NCBI GenBank assembly: GCA_937871165.1
Contig: CALMXK010000092.1
Coordinates: forward strand, 1-51,860
DNA from: an uncultured Actinomycetes bacterium
GTDB lineage: Bacteria; Actinomycetota; Thermoleophilia; Miltoncostaeales; Miltoncostaeaceae
DNA length: 51,860 bases
Reading direction: 5' to 3'
Part shown: in pieces, positions 25,620 through 36,200 of the stretch
Layout of the letters: every line of letters starts with the position of its first letter
Position numbering within the stretch: position 1 is the first letter of the stretch
Position numbers and translations under genes: made by a program
Notes under the pieces: generated by a model
Told to the model about the DNA's origin: nothing
Databases searched by the model: none
Seen by the model: the letters and a program-made list of their open reading frames with translations, nothing else

Positions 25620-28166
25620 ATGCGAATTCACCGTCTCGAAGTCCGCCCCAACCTCCCCGAGGCCCTCGCGCCGCTCCAGGAGATCGCGGGAAACCTTTGG
25701 TACTCATGGAACCGCGATGCCGTGGAGCTGTTTGCACGGCTCGATCGCGACACCTGGGAAGCCACCCATCGCAACCCGGTCATGACCCTTGCGACGATCC
25801 CTCAGCAACGTCTCGACGAAGCTGCCACGGACGAAAGTTTCGTCTCCGAGGTCCAGCGCGTCCACGGAACGCTCGTCGCCTATCGCGACGGGGACGGCTG
25901 GTTCAACGAGATCGGCGGCGACGTGGCCGACCTGTCGGTGGCCTACTTCTCCCTCGAGTTCGGCATCGACCTGGCGCTGCCCATCTACTCCGGTGGCCTC
26001 GGCGTCCTCGCCGGTGACCATCTGAAGTCGGCATCCGATCTCGGCTTGCCGCTGGTCGCCGTCGGGTTGTTGTACGGCAACGGCTACTTCAGCCAGACGC
26101 TCAACCTCGACGGTTGGCAGCAGGAGCTCTACCCGGCCAATGACTGGGCCAAGATGCCGGTTCATCGTGAACTCGCCGCCGACGGCAGCCAGATCACCAT
26201 CACGGTCAACATGGCCGGAACCGACGTCCACGCGGCGGTGTGGCGTGCGCAGGTCGGCCGGGTGCCGCTCTATCTACTCGACACCAACATCGACGCCAAC
26301 CCGCCGGAGCGGCGTCTGATCACCGCGACCCTGTACGGCGGCGACCGCGACCACCGGTTGCAGCAGGAGCTCCTGCTCGGAATCGGCGGCGTCCGCGCGC
26401 TGGATGCCTGCGGTGTTCACCCGACCGTCTTCCACATGAACGAGGGGCACTCCGCGTTCTTGCTGCTCGAGCGGATGCGGCAGCTGATCGACGCCGGCGT
26501 GTCGAGCGCCGCCGCACAGGAGCAGGTGGCCGCATCGACGGTGTTCACCACGCATACGCCTGTGCCTGCGGGCAACGAATCCTTCGACACGACCCTGCTG
26601 CGCCCGTACCTTGAGCCGATCGTCACCGAGCTCGGGCTCACGTGGGAGGCGTTTGTCGCCCTCGGCCAGGTGCCGGGACAGGCGACCGCGGACTTCGGCA
26701 TGACCCCATTCGCCTTGCGTCTGTCCGTCGTTGCAAACGGTGTCAGCAAGCTGCACGGCGCCGTATCGCGCGCAATGTGGCAGGACTTGTGGCCCGGCAT
26801 CCCCGTCAACGAGGTGCCGATCACCAGCATCACCAACGGGATCCATCCCCGAACCTGGCTGAGCCGCGAGATGGGCAACCTGCTCGACCGCTACGTCGGC
26901 CCGCGCCTGGTGAACGCACCCCAGGATTGCGCGGTCTGGGAGCGCGCCGAAGCGATCCCTCCGGGCGAGCTCTGGCGGGTCCATCAGCGCCGGCGCGAGC
27001 GCCTGATCATGGTTGCCCGTCAACGCATCCGCCAACAGCTTGAGCGGCGCGGCGCGAGCGGCGCGGCATTGCGGGCGGCCGACGAGATTCTGCGCCCCGA
27101 CATTCTGACCATCGGCTTTGCGCGGCGCTTTGCCACCTACAAGCGAGCGAGCCTGTTGTTTCGCCAGCCTGAGCGCCTTGCCAAGATGATCACCGATCCC
27201 ACGCGCCCCGTGCAGTTCATCTTCGCCGGCAAGGCACACCCCGCAGATCAGCCCGGCAAGGAGCTGATCCAGCAGATCGCCCGCTTCGCCCAGACCGAGC
27301 ACGCCCACCAACGCCTCGTGTTCATCGAGGACTACGAGATCGGACTGTCCCGCCACCTCGTGTCGGGCTGCGACGTCTGGCTGAACGCACCACGTCGCCC
27401 GATGGAGGCCTCGGGCACCAGCGGCATGAAGGCCGCCATGAACGGCACGCTCAACCTCTCCATCCCCGACGGGTGGTGGGAAGAGGGATACTCGCCGGAG
27501 GTCGGCTGGTCGATCGGCGCTGGTGAGACCTACCACGATCCGGAGGAGCAGGACGCCGTCGAATGCGACGCCCTGTTCAACCTGCTTGAGCAGGAGGTCA
27601 TCCCGACCTTCTACGAGCGCGATGCCAACGGGTTGCCGCGCGAGTGGATCGAAAAGATGGCCGCGTCGATCGCACACCTGGGTGCGGTGTTCAACACGCA
27701 CCGAATGGTCTTGGAGTACGCGGACCACGCGTACTTCCCAGCCCACCGGGCCGGGGCCGCCATGGCATCGAACGATCACCTGGCCGCCGAAGAGCTCGCC
27801 CAGTGGCGCACGCGGGCGGCGGCCGCGTGGCCGGGTGTGAGCGTGCGCTCACAGCTTGCAAGCGAGATCACGTCCCTGCGGGTCGGAACCACCGTGCGCG
27901 TCGACATCTGGGCAACGCTCAACGGCCTGGACCCCCAAGACGTGACGGTCGAGGCACTGGCCGGACGGCCCGGCCCGACCGGCGAGCCCGTCGACACGAC
28001 CAGGATCACCGCGGTCCGTGTCGGCACCGAGGGCGGTGAGGAGCGCTACCTCGCCGAGGTGCCGCTCGAGCTCTCCGGTGATCTGGCGCTCAGCGTCCGC
28101 GTTCGCGGCACCAATGGCGCAATGGCGGCGAACCCCTACCGGCAGCTTTTGTTGTGTCGCGAGTAG
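25620..28166 (+). CDS. glgP: Alpha-glucan phosphorylase (GT35)
   Basis: 848 residues. Releases glucose-1-phosphate from the non-reducing ends of glycogen or maltodextrins using inorganic phosphate. N-terminal domain NLPEALAPLQEIAGNLWYSW (about 10-110) is the extra domain of the actinobacterial/archaeal short-type phosphorylases. YFSLEFGIDLALPIYSGGLG, HTPVPAGNESF and the pyridoxal-phosphate lysine Lys604 (SGTSGMKAAMNG) are present. It follows the response regulator by 47 bp on the same strand but has its own -10. No other glycogen gene is nearby. Confidence 0.95.
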   Translation: MRIHRLEVRPNLPEALAPLQEIAGNLWYSWNRDAVELFARLDRDTWEATHRNPVMTLATIPQQRLDEAATDESFVSEVQRVHGTLVAYRDGDGWFNEIGGDVADLSVAYFSLEFGIDLALPIYSGGLGVLAGDHLKSASDLGLPLVAVGLLYGNGYFSQTLNLDGWQQELYPANDWAKMPVHRELAADGSQITITVNMAGTDVHAAVWRAQVGRVPLYLLDTNIDANPPERRLITATLYGGDRDHRLQQELLLGIGGVRALDACGVHPTVFHMNEGHSAFLLLERMRQLIDAGVSSAAAQEQVAASTVFTTHTPVPAGNESFDTTLLRPYLEPIVTELGLTWEAFVALGQVPGQATADFGMTPFALRLSVVANGVSKLHGAVSRAMWQDLWPGIPVNEVPITSITNGIHPRTWLSREMGNLLDRYVGPRLVNAPQDCAVWERAEAIPPGELWRVHQRRRERLIMVARQRIRQQLERRGASGAALRAADEILRPDILTIGFARRFATYKRASLLFRQPERLAKMITDPTRPVQFIFAGKAHPADQPGKELIQQIARFAQTEHAHQRLVFIEDYEIGLSRHLVSGCDVWLNAPRRPMEASGTSGMKAAMNGTLNLSIPDGWWEEGYSPEVGWSIGAGETYHDPEEQDAVECDALFNLLEQEVIPTFYERDANGLPREWIEKMAASIAHLGAVFNTHRMVLEYADHAYFPAHRAGAAMASNDHLAAEELAQWRTRAAAAWPGVSVRSQLASEITSLRVGTTVRVDIWATLNGLDPQDVTVEALAGRPGPTGEPVDTTRITAVRVGTEGGEERYLAEVPLELSGDLALSVRVRGTNGAMAANPYRQLLLCRE

Positions 28167-28197
28167 CGGCTCGTTAAGTGGCTGTGGGAGCAGGCCG

Positions 28198-28452
28198 ATG
28201 ACTGACGACATGAGCCTTCATCGGACCCTGCTCGCAGCCGCCGCCCTGACGGGCGTCGCCGTCGCCCGCCGGCGCTCCCGCCCGGCCAGCCGCCCGCCGG
28301 CGGCCCCGGCCGTTCGTCCACGGGCGCGTACCGTCTGCACGAATTCGTCGGTGGTCGTCGCGTGTGCCGACCACGCCGCCGTGATCTCGCGCGCACTCAC
28401 CCCAACACGTGTGGCCGTGTGTTCGGTCACCTCCGCCCCGCACTGCGCGTGA
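28198..28452 (+). CDS. Small ORF of unknown function, coupled to carboxypeptidase gene
   Basis: 84 codons from ATG 28198. One short hydrophobic stretch (TLLAAAALTGVAVA) followed by an Arg/Pro-rich region. Its stop overlaps the GTG of the M32 carboxypeptidase as GTGA, which is the best argument for translation. Composition is low-complexity and no family is recognised. The start lies 31 bp after the phosphorylase gene. It may be a spurious frame. Confidence 0.3.
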   Translation: MTDDMSLHRTLLAAAALTGVAVARRRSRPASRPPAAPAVRPRARTVCTNSSVVVACADHAAVISRALTPTRVAVCSVTSAPHCA

Positions 28453-29948
28453 CGGCCGACGCCACCACCCTGTCGTGGGGACGTCTCTCTGAGTGGATGG
28501 GCCTGATCGACGATCTCGCCGGCGCCGCACGAATGCTCGAATGGGACCGCGAGACGCTGATGCCTGAAGGCGCGTCGACCGGACGCGGCCATCAGGTCGC
28601 GACACTTCACGCACTTCGCCACCGCGAGGTTGTGGCACCCGGCATCGACGACGTGATCGACGAGGCCGCAGCGGCCCCCGATCTCAGCGCCGCCCAACTC
28701 GCGATGATTCGCCATGCCCGACGTGAACGTGAACGTGGGATGCGCGTGCCGGAATCGCTTGTCCGCGAGATCTCAGCGGCCACTACGGCGAGCGTTACCA
28801 GTTGGTTGGAGCACCGCGAAACCGGCAACTTCACCGCATTCGCGCCGGCCCTCGCCCGGGTGGTCGACGCGACACGTGAATGGGGCGAGGCGCTCGCGAT
28901 CGGCGACGAACCCTACGACAGCCTGCTCGATGAACACGAGCCCGGCATGCGGACCGTGGATCTGGAACCGATCTTCGACCGCCTGACCGGCGAGGTCACG
29001 CCCCTCCTCGCAACCATTCCGCGCCACCCGGAGCCGTCGACGTTCGATCACCGAGCATGGCCCGATGAGGCGCAATTCGCCCTCGCACACGACATCGCAC
29101 AGATGGTCGGGTTCCGCTTCGACACGGGACTGATCGCCCGCTCCGCCCACCCGTTCACAACATCGCCGCACATCGGCGACGCGCGGTTCACCACACGGAT
29201 CGCCATGAACGATCCGACGCAGAACGTGCTCGTCACGCTGCATGAGCTGGGGCACGCGCTCTACTCGCAAGGTCACCCGGCCGAGCATGCGCGCACACTG
29301 GTGTTCACATCGCCCTCGCTCGGAGCCGAGGAGTCCCAGGCGCGGTTCCTGGAAAACCACGTCGGACGCGACCCCGCGCTGTGGGAAGCCCTCACACCCA
29401 TTATGGTGCGGCGGTTTGGCACTGCGATGGACGGCGTCAGTGCAGCCGACATGCACCGCGCGACGACCCGCGTCGCACCCGGATGGATTCGCGTGGACGC
29501 GGATGAGTTGACCTACAACCTGCACATCGCGCTGCGGTTTTCGCTCGAGGTGGCACTCGTGCGGGGGACACTTGACGTCCGTGATCTGCCGGAGGCATGG
29601 AACGCCGGCATCGAGCGACTGCTTGGGATCGTGCCGCCGACCAATCGCGAAGGCTGCATGCAGGACATCCACTGGGCGTGGGGCAGCTTCGGCTACTTCC
29701 CCACCTACACGCTCGGCAACATCTATGCGGCGCAGATCAGCGAAGCCCTCGAGGCGGAGCTCGGGCCGATCGGCGAGATCATCGCACGCGGGGAGTTCAC
29801 GGCGATCACCGAGTACCTTCGCGACCGGATCCATCGCCACGGATCCATCATGTCGACGCCGGAACTGATGCGCCACGCAACCGGTCAGGACTTCTGCTTG
29901 GAGCCATTTCTTCGCCGGGCACGTCGCCTTGCGGCCGATGCACGCTGA
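28449..29948 (+). CDS. M32 (Taq-type) metallocarboxypeptidase
   Basis: 499 residues from GTG 28449. Zinc carboxypeptidase that trims C-terminal amino acids from peptides in the cytoplasm. HExxH motif HELGH at 265-269, and the family signatures ARMLEWDRETLMPEGAS near the N-terminus, DVRFTTRI-like ARFTTRIAMNDP, ADELTYNLHIALRF and DIHWAWGSFGYFPTYTLGN are all visible. Length is normal. Overlaps the small upstream ORF (4 bp) and the downstream HExxH protein (11 bp). Confidence 0.93.
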   Translation: MTADATTLSWGRLSEWMGLIDDLAGAARMLEWDRETLMPEGASTGRGHQVATLHALRHREVVAPGIDDVIDEAAAAPDLSAAQLAMIRHARRERERGMRVPESLVREISAATTASVTSWLEHRETGNFTAFAPALARVVDATREWGEALAIGDEPYDSLLDEHEPGMRTVDLEPIFDRLTGEVTPLLATIPRHPEPSTFDHRAWPDEAQFALAHDIAQMVGFRFDTGLIARSAHPFTTSPHIGDARFTTRIAMNDPTQNVLVTLHELGHALYSQGHPAEHARTLVFTSPSLGAEESQARFLENHVGRDPALWEALTPIMVRRFGTAMDGVSAADMHRATTRVAPGWIRVDADELTYNLHIALRFSLEVALVRGTLDVRDLPEAWNAGIERLLGIVPPTNREGCMQDIHWAWGSFGYFPTYTLGNIYAAQISEALEAELGPIGEIIARGEFTAITEYLRDRIHRHGSIMSTPELMRHATGQDFCLEPFLRRARRLAADAR

Positions 29949-30288
29949 CACGAGCGCGATCCTGGGCGCGGCCAAGCGCAAACTTGACGCCCTCCACCTG
30001 TATCCCACGCCGGTTCGCCTGGACCACGTACGGATCATCGTGTGTCCACGCCTGTTTCGCCTGCCCGTGATGCGGCGGTTCGACGGCTACACCATGTGGC
30101 CGCTCATCCTGCTTCGTCGCCCTGCCGCAACCGATCCATCGCTCGTCGTTCACGAGCTGTGCCACGTGTGGCAGATGCAGCACCACCCGGTTCGCATGCC
30201 GCTGTCGTACCTTCGAAGCGGCTACCGGCGCAACCGGTTCGAACTGGAGGCCCGGCGCGCGGCGGGCCAGCCGGTCTCACCGGACTGA
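29938..30288 (+). CDS. Small HExxH protein (DUF4157-like)
   Basis: 116 residues from ATG 29938, which overlaps the carboxypeptidase gene by 11 bp. The sequence LVVHELCHVWQMQHHP carries an HExxH zinc-protease motif (HELCH) after a stretch RFDGYTMWPLILLRRPAA, the layout of DUF4157-type proteins. Too short for a typical protease with a third ligand domain; the downstream Glu in NRFELEARRA could be the third ligand. Substrate unknown. Coupling to a peptidase gene suggests peptide handling. Confidence 0.65.
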   Translation: MHADTSAILGAAKRKLDALHLYPTPVRLDHVRIIVCPRLFRLPVMRRFDGYTMWPLILLRRPAATDPSLVVHELCHVWQMQHHPVRMPLSYLRSGYRRNRFELEARRAAGQPVSPD

Positions 30289-30293
30289 GGCGA

Positions 30294-31535
30294 TCAGTCG
30301 TCCGCCGAGGTGTCGGTGTCGAGACGCCACTCGCCGTCGACGATGATCGGGACCGTCTGCCCGGACTGGGTCACGCCGGAGGTGGAGATCTCGGCTGAGC
30401 CGATCATCACGTCGATGTGGATGACCGAGCGGTTGATCCGCCCACCGGCCGACCGCGTGCCACCGAACCCGTTGCCGAAGGCGATGTGCGACGCCGCGTT
30501 CTCGTCCAGGAGCGTCTCGCCGAAAATGCGTCCTGCCTGACCGATGCGCGATGCCGAGTCGACCAACGCCACCTCACCGAGCCGACCGGAACCGCCGTCG
30601 GTCTGGAAGGTCCGTTCGAGCACCTCACGGTCGCTCTCCCGCTCGGCATCGATCCGGACGAGTCGCCCACGTGAGAACTCACCGGCGATGCCGTCGATCA
30701 CACGCCCGTTGAACGTGAGCGGCGTGGTGCACCGGAAGGTGCCGCGCGTCGCCCCCGCCACCGGGGACGTGAAGATCTCCTCGGTCGGAAAGTTCGGATA
30801 GGTCGTGCGGCCCTCCTCCGACATCTCGCCACCGCCGAGCCAGATGCCATCGGGCGCAAGCCCGACGTGCAGATCCGTCCCCGGGCCGGTAAAGCGCAGT
30901 TCGGCGAAGTTGCGCTCGGTCATGACCCGTGCACGGTCGCGCAGCATCTTGGCGTGGTTCACCCACCCGTTCGGCGGGTCGTTCGGACCGAGGCGACAGA
31001 AGTTGAGCAGGTCGCTTCCGAGTTGTGCGATCGCATCGGCCGCCGGCAGGTCCGGATAGACGTCCTCGGCCCAGGCCGGGGTCGGCCATGCTGCGATCGC
31101 CCACCTGACGCGGTTTGCGATGACCGCTTTCGTGAACCAGCGAATGGACCGGGCCCGCTGCCCGAAGTCGTCGGAAAGGCGCGCAGGATCGACATCGGCC
31201 AACACGCCCGGCTCGGTGTCGCCCACGATGTGCAGCACCGCCGCGTTTCCGTCGAGCGTCGATCGCAGTCGAGCCTGCGCCCATGACGCCACTGCTCCGG
31301 TGGCTTCGGCAGATCCGTCGCTCAGACGGGCACGTTGCAGACGTCGGTCGGTGTAGTGAACATCAACGCGCACAACCCCGTGGGCGTAGGCGGATTCCGC
31401 AAGCGACACGGCGATTTCACGGTGTCCCAGCTCGCAGTCGATGAGCAGGCTTTCACCCGGCCGCATATCGAGACACTGCTGAACAATGGCGTCGGCGTAC
31501 GCGCGACGCGAAGCGGGAGGCAGCGTCGTGGTCAT
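30294..31535 (-). CDS. M29 family aminopeptidase (AmpS/PepS-like)
   Basis: 413 residues, normal for thermophilic-aminopeptidase (M29) proteins. Cytosolic metallo-aminopeptidase acting on short peptides. Typical segments: QQCLDMRPGESLLIDCE (N-terminal), WAIAAWPTPAWAE, TDLHVGLAPDGIWLGGG, YPNFPTEEIFTSPV, RTFQTDGGSGRLGEVALVD, and ASHIAFGNGFGGT with the His/Glu/Asp ligands spread through the C-terminal half (INRSVIHIDVMIGS). GAGGA stands 5 nt before the ATG. It converges on the small HExxH gene with 5 bp between. Confidence 0.88.
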   Translation of the reverse strand: MTTTLPPASRRAYADAIVQQCLDMRPGESLLIDCELGHREIAVSLAESAYAHGVVRVDVHYTDRRLQRARLSDGSAEATGAVASWAQARLRSTLDGNAAVLHIVGDTEPGVLADVDPARLSDDFGQRARSIRWFTKAVIANRVRWAIAAWPTPAWAEDVYPDLPAADAIAQLGSDLLNFCRLGPNDPPNGWVNHAKMLRDRARVMTERNFAELRFTGPGTDLHVGLAPDGIWLGGGEMSEEGRTTYPNFPTEEIFTSPVAGATRGTFRCTTPLTFNGRVIDGIAGEFSRGRLVRIDAERESDREVLERTFQTDGGSGRLGEVALVDSASRIGQAGRIFGETLLDENAASHIAFGNGFGGTRSAGGRINRSVIHIDVMIGSAEISTSGVTQSGQTVPIIVDGEWRLDTDTSADD

Positions 31536-31622
31536 CGATTCCTCACGATCATCGAACTAGCGTATCGACTTTGATGCTACAAAGGTGTTGATTCTCATGC
31601 AATTGCAGCCGATGGGTGCTGA

Positions 31623-32780
31623 GTGAAGGCCTGGTGGAAGAAGCGCAAAGGCAAGATCATCGGCGTCACGTTTGTCCTGACGATCGTCGGAATGCTGGCC
31701 GCCCCCTACATCCTCTGGCACCTGAAGTCCCAGGTCGCGCTGTCGGTCGTGATCGTCGACAAGAGCGTCGCAAAGACCACCGAGCGAAAGCACGCCGGGC
31801 TCGCATGGGTCCTCAACCATGAGAAGGTCGCGCCTCCCAAGGGCAGTTCCCGGTTCGACTCGACCACCGACTACGTCGGCTCGCGCCCTGCGACATCAGG
31901 CACGCGGCGGCGAGTCGCGGTACCAACGACGCCGACCGACCTCGTCTACCTCGCCGACACCTACGGCGTCTACGCAAGTGAGGCCGGCCAAACCCCGTAC
32001 GACCTGCGTCCGCAGCTGATCGACGGCGGCATGTCCGTCGAGGAACTGCGCAGCCTGATCACGCATCTTGAACCTGGCGGCACCCTGATCGGCGAGTTCA
32101 ACACCATCGGTCCACCGACGCCGCCCGCCGCGCGGGCACTCATGTCCACCACGTTCGGCGTCAAGTCCACGGGTTGGCTCGTTCGGTACTTCGAGCACCT
32201 GGATCTCACGCCTGATCTGCCGAAGTGGCTGCCCACCGTGTGGCGACGCCAGACGGGCTTTGGATGGACCTTTCGCGGGCCAGGATACGTCTTCATCACC
32301 GACTTGGGTCGAATCCAGGTGCTGCTCGAAGGCATCGACACACCGCGCGAGGCGCTCTCCTTGCATGTCGACGAACTCGTCGCGACGTCGTACGGCACCA
32401 TCCCGACGATTCGGTACGACAACTGGGCCGAGGTGCTCACCGCCGACCCCAAGGCGGAGGTCCTGGCCGCCTACGACCTCCGTTTGACGGCATCGGGTGT
32501 CAAGAAGATGCAGGGCATCCCGATCTCAGGGCGCTTTCCCGCAATCATCCGAACTCGTACGCCACAGCGGACGACCTACTACTTCGCCGGAGACTGGAGC
32601 GAACGATCCGAGTCGAGTCGCTACGACTACACCGGCATCGCGCACTGGAAACGCCGCGTGGCATCCGACGAGCGAAACAGCATCGAACCGCTCTTTTGGG
32701 GGATCTATGTGCCGCTCATGCAACGCATCATCGATGAGACCGTCACGAATCGGCGTCGTGACCGCGCGACTTCACAGTGA
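31623..32780 (+). CDS. Membrane-anchored extracytoplasmic protein, unknown function
   Basis: 385 residues from GTG 31623. Basic N-terminus (MKAWWKKRKGK), one membrane helix (IIGVTFVLTIVGMLAAPYIL, 12-31), the rest outside. Recognisable blocks: VVIVDKSVAKTTERKHAGLA, TDLVYLADTYGVYA, LEPGGTLIGEFNTIGPPTP, GVKSTGWLVRYFEHL, GWTFRGPGYVFITD, TYYFAGDWSE. They recall hypothetical proteins I associate from memory with glycosyltransferase loci in Firmicutes; that link is unproven and no glycosyltransferase is adjacent here. The GEFNT block and alternating alpha/beta pattern suggest an amidotransferase-like fold without a catalytic Cys. Its end overlaps the convergent Cys-rich gene by 38 bp. Confidence 0.6.
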   Translation: MKAWWKKRKGKIIGVTFVLTIVGMLAAPYILWHLKSQVALSVVIVDKSVAKTTERKHAGLAWVLNHEKVAPPKGSSRFDSTTDYVGSRPATSGTRRRVAVPTTPTDLVYLADTYGVYASEAGQTPYDLRPQLIDGGMSVEELRSLITHLEPGGTLIGEFNTIGPPTPPAARALMSTTFGVKSTGWLVRYFEHLDLTPDLPKWLPTVWRRQTGFGWTFRGPGYVFITDLGRIQVLLEGIDTPREALSLHVDELVATSYGTIPTIRYDNWAEVLTADPKAEVLAAYDLRLTASGVKKMQGIPISGRFPAIIRTRTPQRTTYYFAGDWSERSESSRYDYTGIAHWKRRVASDERNSIEPLFWGIYVPLMQRIIDETVTNRRRDRATSQ

Positions 32781-33123
32781 TCTGATGGAGCGACCCTGAC
32801 AAGAGGAAGTCCGGGTTGATGCAGGCGTGCGTGGCCCGATGTTCGAACGCCTGGTCGACGTCGGTCTGACAAACGGGAAGCGGCGGACGCACGGAACGCA
32901 GTGCGCCGAAGCCGGCGGGAGTGTGCTGCATCGCTTCGAACGCGGCCTTGTCGATTTCGACGGTGAAGATGCCCTGCAGGCACCCCAGCTGCGGTCGACC
33001 CTCACGATCGTTGGCGTAGAGCGACGGACACTCCGACGCGACGCACCCGCTGAGGTAGACGACGGTGTCGCAGCGCACGACGCAGCTGCGGCACACGGTC
33101 TGAGATGTGGTGAACACCGGCAC
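32743..33123 (-). CDS. Cysteine-rich small protein, possible metal site
   Basis: 126 residues from GTG 33123; TTG 33159 would add 12 residues. Eight Cys: CRSCVVRC near the N-terminus, then GCVASECPSLYAND, QLGCLQGIF, LPVC and HACINPDF. The CxxCxxxC...C...C spacing suggests an iron-sulfur cluster or zinc site. GFGALRSVRPPLP is another distinctive block. No family name is known to me. It follows dnaE on the same strand by 81 bp, so the two may be co-transcribed, but no functional link is evident. Confidence 0.6.
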   Translation of the reverse strand: MPVFTTSQTVCRSCVVRCDTVVYLSGCVASECPSLYANDREGRPQLGCLQGIFTVEIDKAAFEAMQHTPAGFGALRSVRPPLPVCQTDVDQAFEHRATHACINPDFLLSGSLHQITVKSRGHDADS

Positions 33124-33204
33124 GTGGCCGATTCTCGTGCCAGGACCACCCGTTTGCAAGCACGCAGGGATGCTCAGCCCGGCCCCGGGTTCCGACGCGC
33201 GACA

Positions 33205-36200
33205 CTATGCGCTGACGGCGCCCGCCCCGAACAGACTCTTGAGTGAGGCGACCAGGGTCGAATCCTGATGGTCCACCCGGAAATCCTCGCCGAACCGCAG
33301 GCGCACCGGTCCGTCGGTGGTCGCCATCTCCACGATCATCCGCGCCTCGCCGCGATGGTCGGACACGATGCGCGTCAGGTCGCCCAAATGCCGCTCAGCG
33401 AAGTGACCGGCGTCGATCCGAACGATGACGCGATCCTCTTCCCCGCCGGATTCCGGAATGAACCGGGCGACCGTCCGGGCGACGACCTTGGTCTCGCTCT
33501 CGGATTTCTGATCGACACGGCCTTGAATCGTGACGAGCATGTCCTCACGAAGCAGCTCGCGGAACTCGGCGAGCACCTGGGCCACGATCACGACCTCCAC
33601 CCCGCCCTGCAGGTCATCAAGACGCAGGAACATCATCTGGTCGCCGCGACGGTTGGTGATCGCCTTGGTGGTGCCGATGATGCCACCCACGGTGACCATC
33701 TCACGGTCGGCGCGCTCCCCGAGCGACCCGATCGGACACGTGACGGCGCGCGCGAGCTGGCGGCGACAGTCCTTGAGCGGATGATCCGACACGTACAGGC
33801 CGAGCGCCTCCTTCTCGGCCTTCAGCAGATCGTCCTTCGGCATCTCGACCTCGCCGATCGGCGGGTCCATGTCGACCGGAGCGGTGTTCTCCAGCAGCCC
33901 GAACAGCGACTCCTGGCCGGATGCGGCGTCGAGGCGCGCCCGCGCGGCCACACCGAGGGCATGCGGCAACGCGTCGAGCATTCCCTGTCGTGAACCGAAG
34001 GTGGAGTCGAAGGCGCCGCCGTTGATCAAACTCTCGAGGGCGCGCTTGTTCACACTCGTCTGATCCACGCGGCGACAGAAGTCGAAAATCGTGGTGAACG
34101 GCCCACCGCTGGCGCGCGCCGCAACGATCGCCTGCACTGCCGAATCGCCCACGCCCTTCACCGCCGAGAGGCCGAAGCGGATCTCGCGCTCGCCGGTGAC
34201 CGAGAAGTCGCTGTCGCTGAGATTCACGTCCGGCGGCAACACGTCGAGGCCCATGTCGTTGCACGCCGACACGTAGAACGGCACGCGGTCCTTGGTGTCC
34301 ATCACCGATGAGAGCAGCGCCGCCATGTAGTGCGGCGGGTACGTGGACTTGAGGTACGCCGTGCGGTAGGCCAGCAGGGCGTAACACGCGGCGTGACTCT
34401 TGTTGAACGAGTAGTCGCCGGCCGCCTCGCAGAGGCCCCACAGCGTCTCGGCGACGGCCTTGGACGTGCCGTTCTCGACGCAGCCGTTCACGAACTCGTC
34501 GCGAAGGGACGCCATCAGGTCCTTGTCCTTCTTGCCCACGGCCTTGCGCAGGTCGTCCGCGCGCGAGGGCGAGAAGCCGGCGATGGCACGCGCGATCGCC
34601 ATCAGCTGTTCCTGATAGATGGCCACGCCGTACGTTGGTCCGGTGATCGGGCGCAGACGGTCGTCGTCGAACGTCACCTTGCTGGGGTCGCGCTTGTTGC
34701 GCGCGTAGGTCGGGATGAACGCCATCGGGCCCGGGCGGTACAAGGCCACGAGTGCGATCAAGTCGTCAAACACGGTGGGACGCACTTCGCGAAGGGCGTC
34801 GCGCATCCCGCTGGATTCAAACTGGAAGACTCCGAGCGCGTCACCACGGGCGAGCATCCGGTAGGTCTTCTCGTCATCGAGCGTCACCGAATCGATGTCG
34901 ATGTCGTATCCAAGGCCATCGCGCACCAAGCGCACGCAATCCTCGATGACGTCGAGGTTTCGAAGGCCCAGGAAGTCCATCTTGAGCAGCCCGAGCGCCT
35001 CGACATCGTGGTCGGGCACCTGGGTGACGACATTGCCTTCGTCGTCGATGCGGACCGGCAGGAAGTCCGTGACCGATCCTGGGGCGATCACCACGCCGGC
35101 GGCATGCACGCCCTCGTTGCGCACAAGGCCTTCGAGCGGGCGCGCCGTTTCGATGATCTGTTTGGTGGCCTCGTCGGTGTCGTAGGCGGTGGCGAGCTCG
35201 CCACCGGGCTTCAGCGCCTCTTCGAGTTTGACGCCGATCGGCCGCTCCGGGACCATCTTGGCGATGCGGTCCACCTGCCCGTAGGTGTAGCCGAGCACAC
35301 GACCGGAGTCGCGCACGACCGCGCGTGCCAGGAGCTTGCCGAACGTGCCGATGCGCGCCACGGCGTCAGAGCCGTACTTCTCGGTCACGTAGCGCACCAC
35401 GGCGTCGCGGCCGCGCACCGAGAAGTCGGTGTCGATGTCCGGCATGCTCTTGCGGCCGGGGTTCAGGAAGCGTTCGAACAGCAGGTCGTGCTCGAGCGGA
35501 TCGAGGTCGGTGATGCGAAGTGCGTACGCCACCAGCGAACCGGCGGCGGACCCACGGCCGGGACCGACTGCGACACCGTTGTTGCGCGCCCAGTCGATGT
35601 AGTCCCACACGATCAGGAAGTAGCTCGAAAAGCCCATCTCCTCGATGACGTCGAGCTCGAAGCGCAGACGCTCCTCGGCGTCCGCGCGCCACTCCCCGGG
35701 CCGGTAGCGCCGGTCGAGTCCCTCGCGGCACAGCCGCTCCAGGTACGTGGTCGGGGTCTCACCTTCCGGCACCGGAAACAGCGGCAGGCGGATCTCACCG
35801 AGCGGCAATTTCAGGTCGCTGCAGCGGGTGGCGATCTCCATGGTGTTGGGGATCGCGTCCGGATAGTCCGGCAGCGAGCGCAGCATCTCGTCGGCCGACT
35901 TGATGAAGAACTCTTTGGTCTCGAACTTGAAGCGGTTGGGGTTGGAGAGCACGTCGCGCGTCTGGATGGCAAGAAGCGCCTCGTGGGCGTCGGCATCCTG
36001 GTGGCAGATGTAGTGCGCATCACCGGTGGCCACCATCGTTCGGCCGGTGTCGGCCGCCAGACGTGCCAGGTGGACGTTGATGCGCGCCTGACTCTCGATG
36101 CCGGCGTCCTGCATCTCCAGATAGACGTCTTCCGGTCCGAAGATCTGGCACAGGGTGTCGAGCTCCGCCCGGGCACCGTCCAAGTTGTCGTGCTCGAGGT

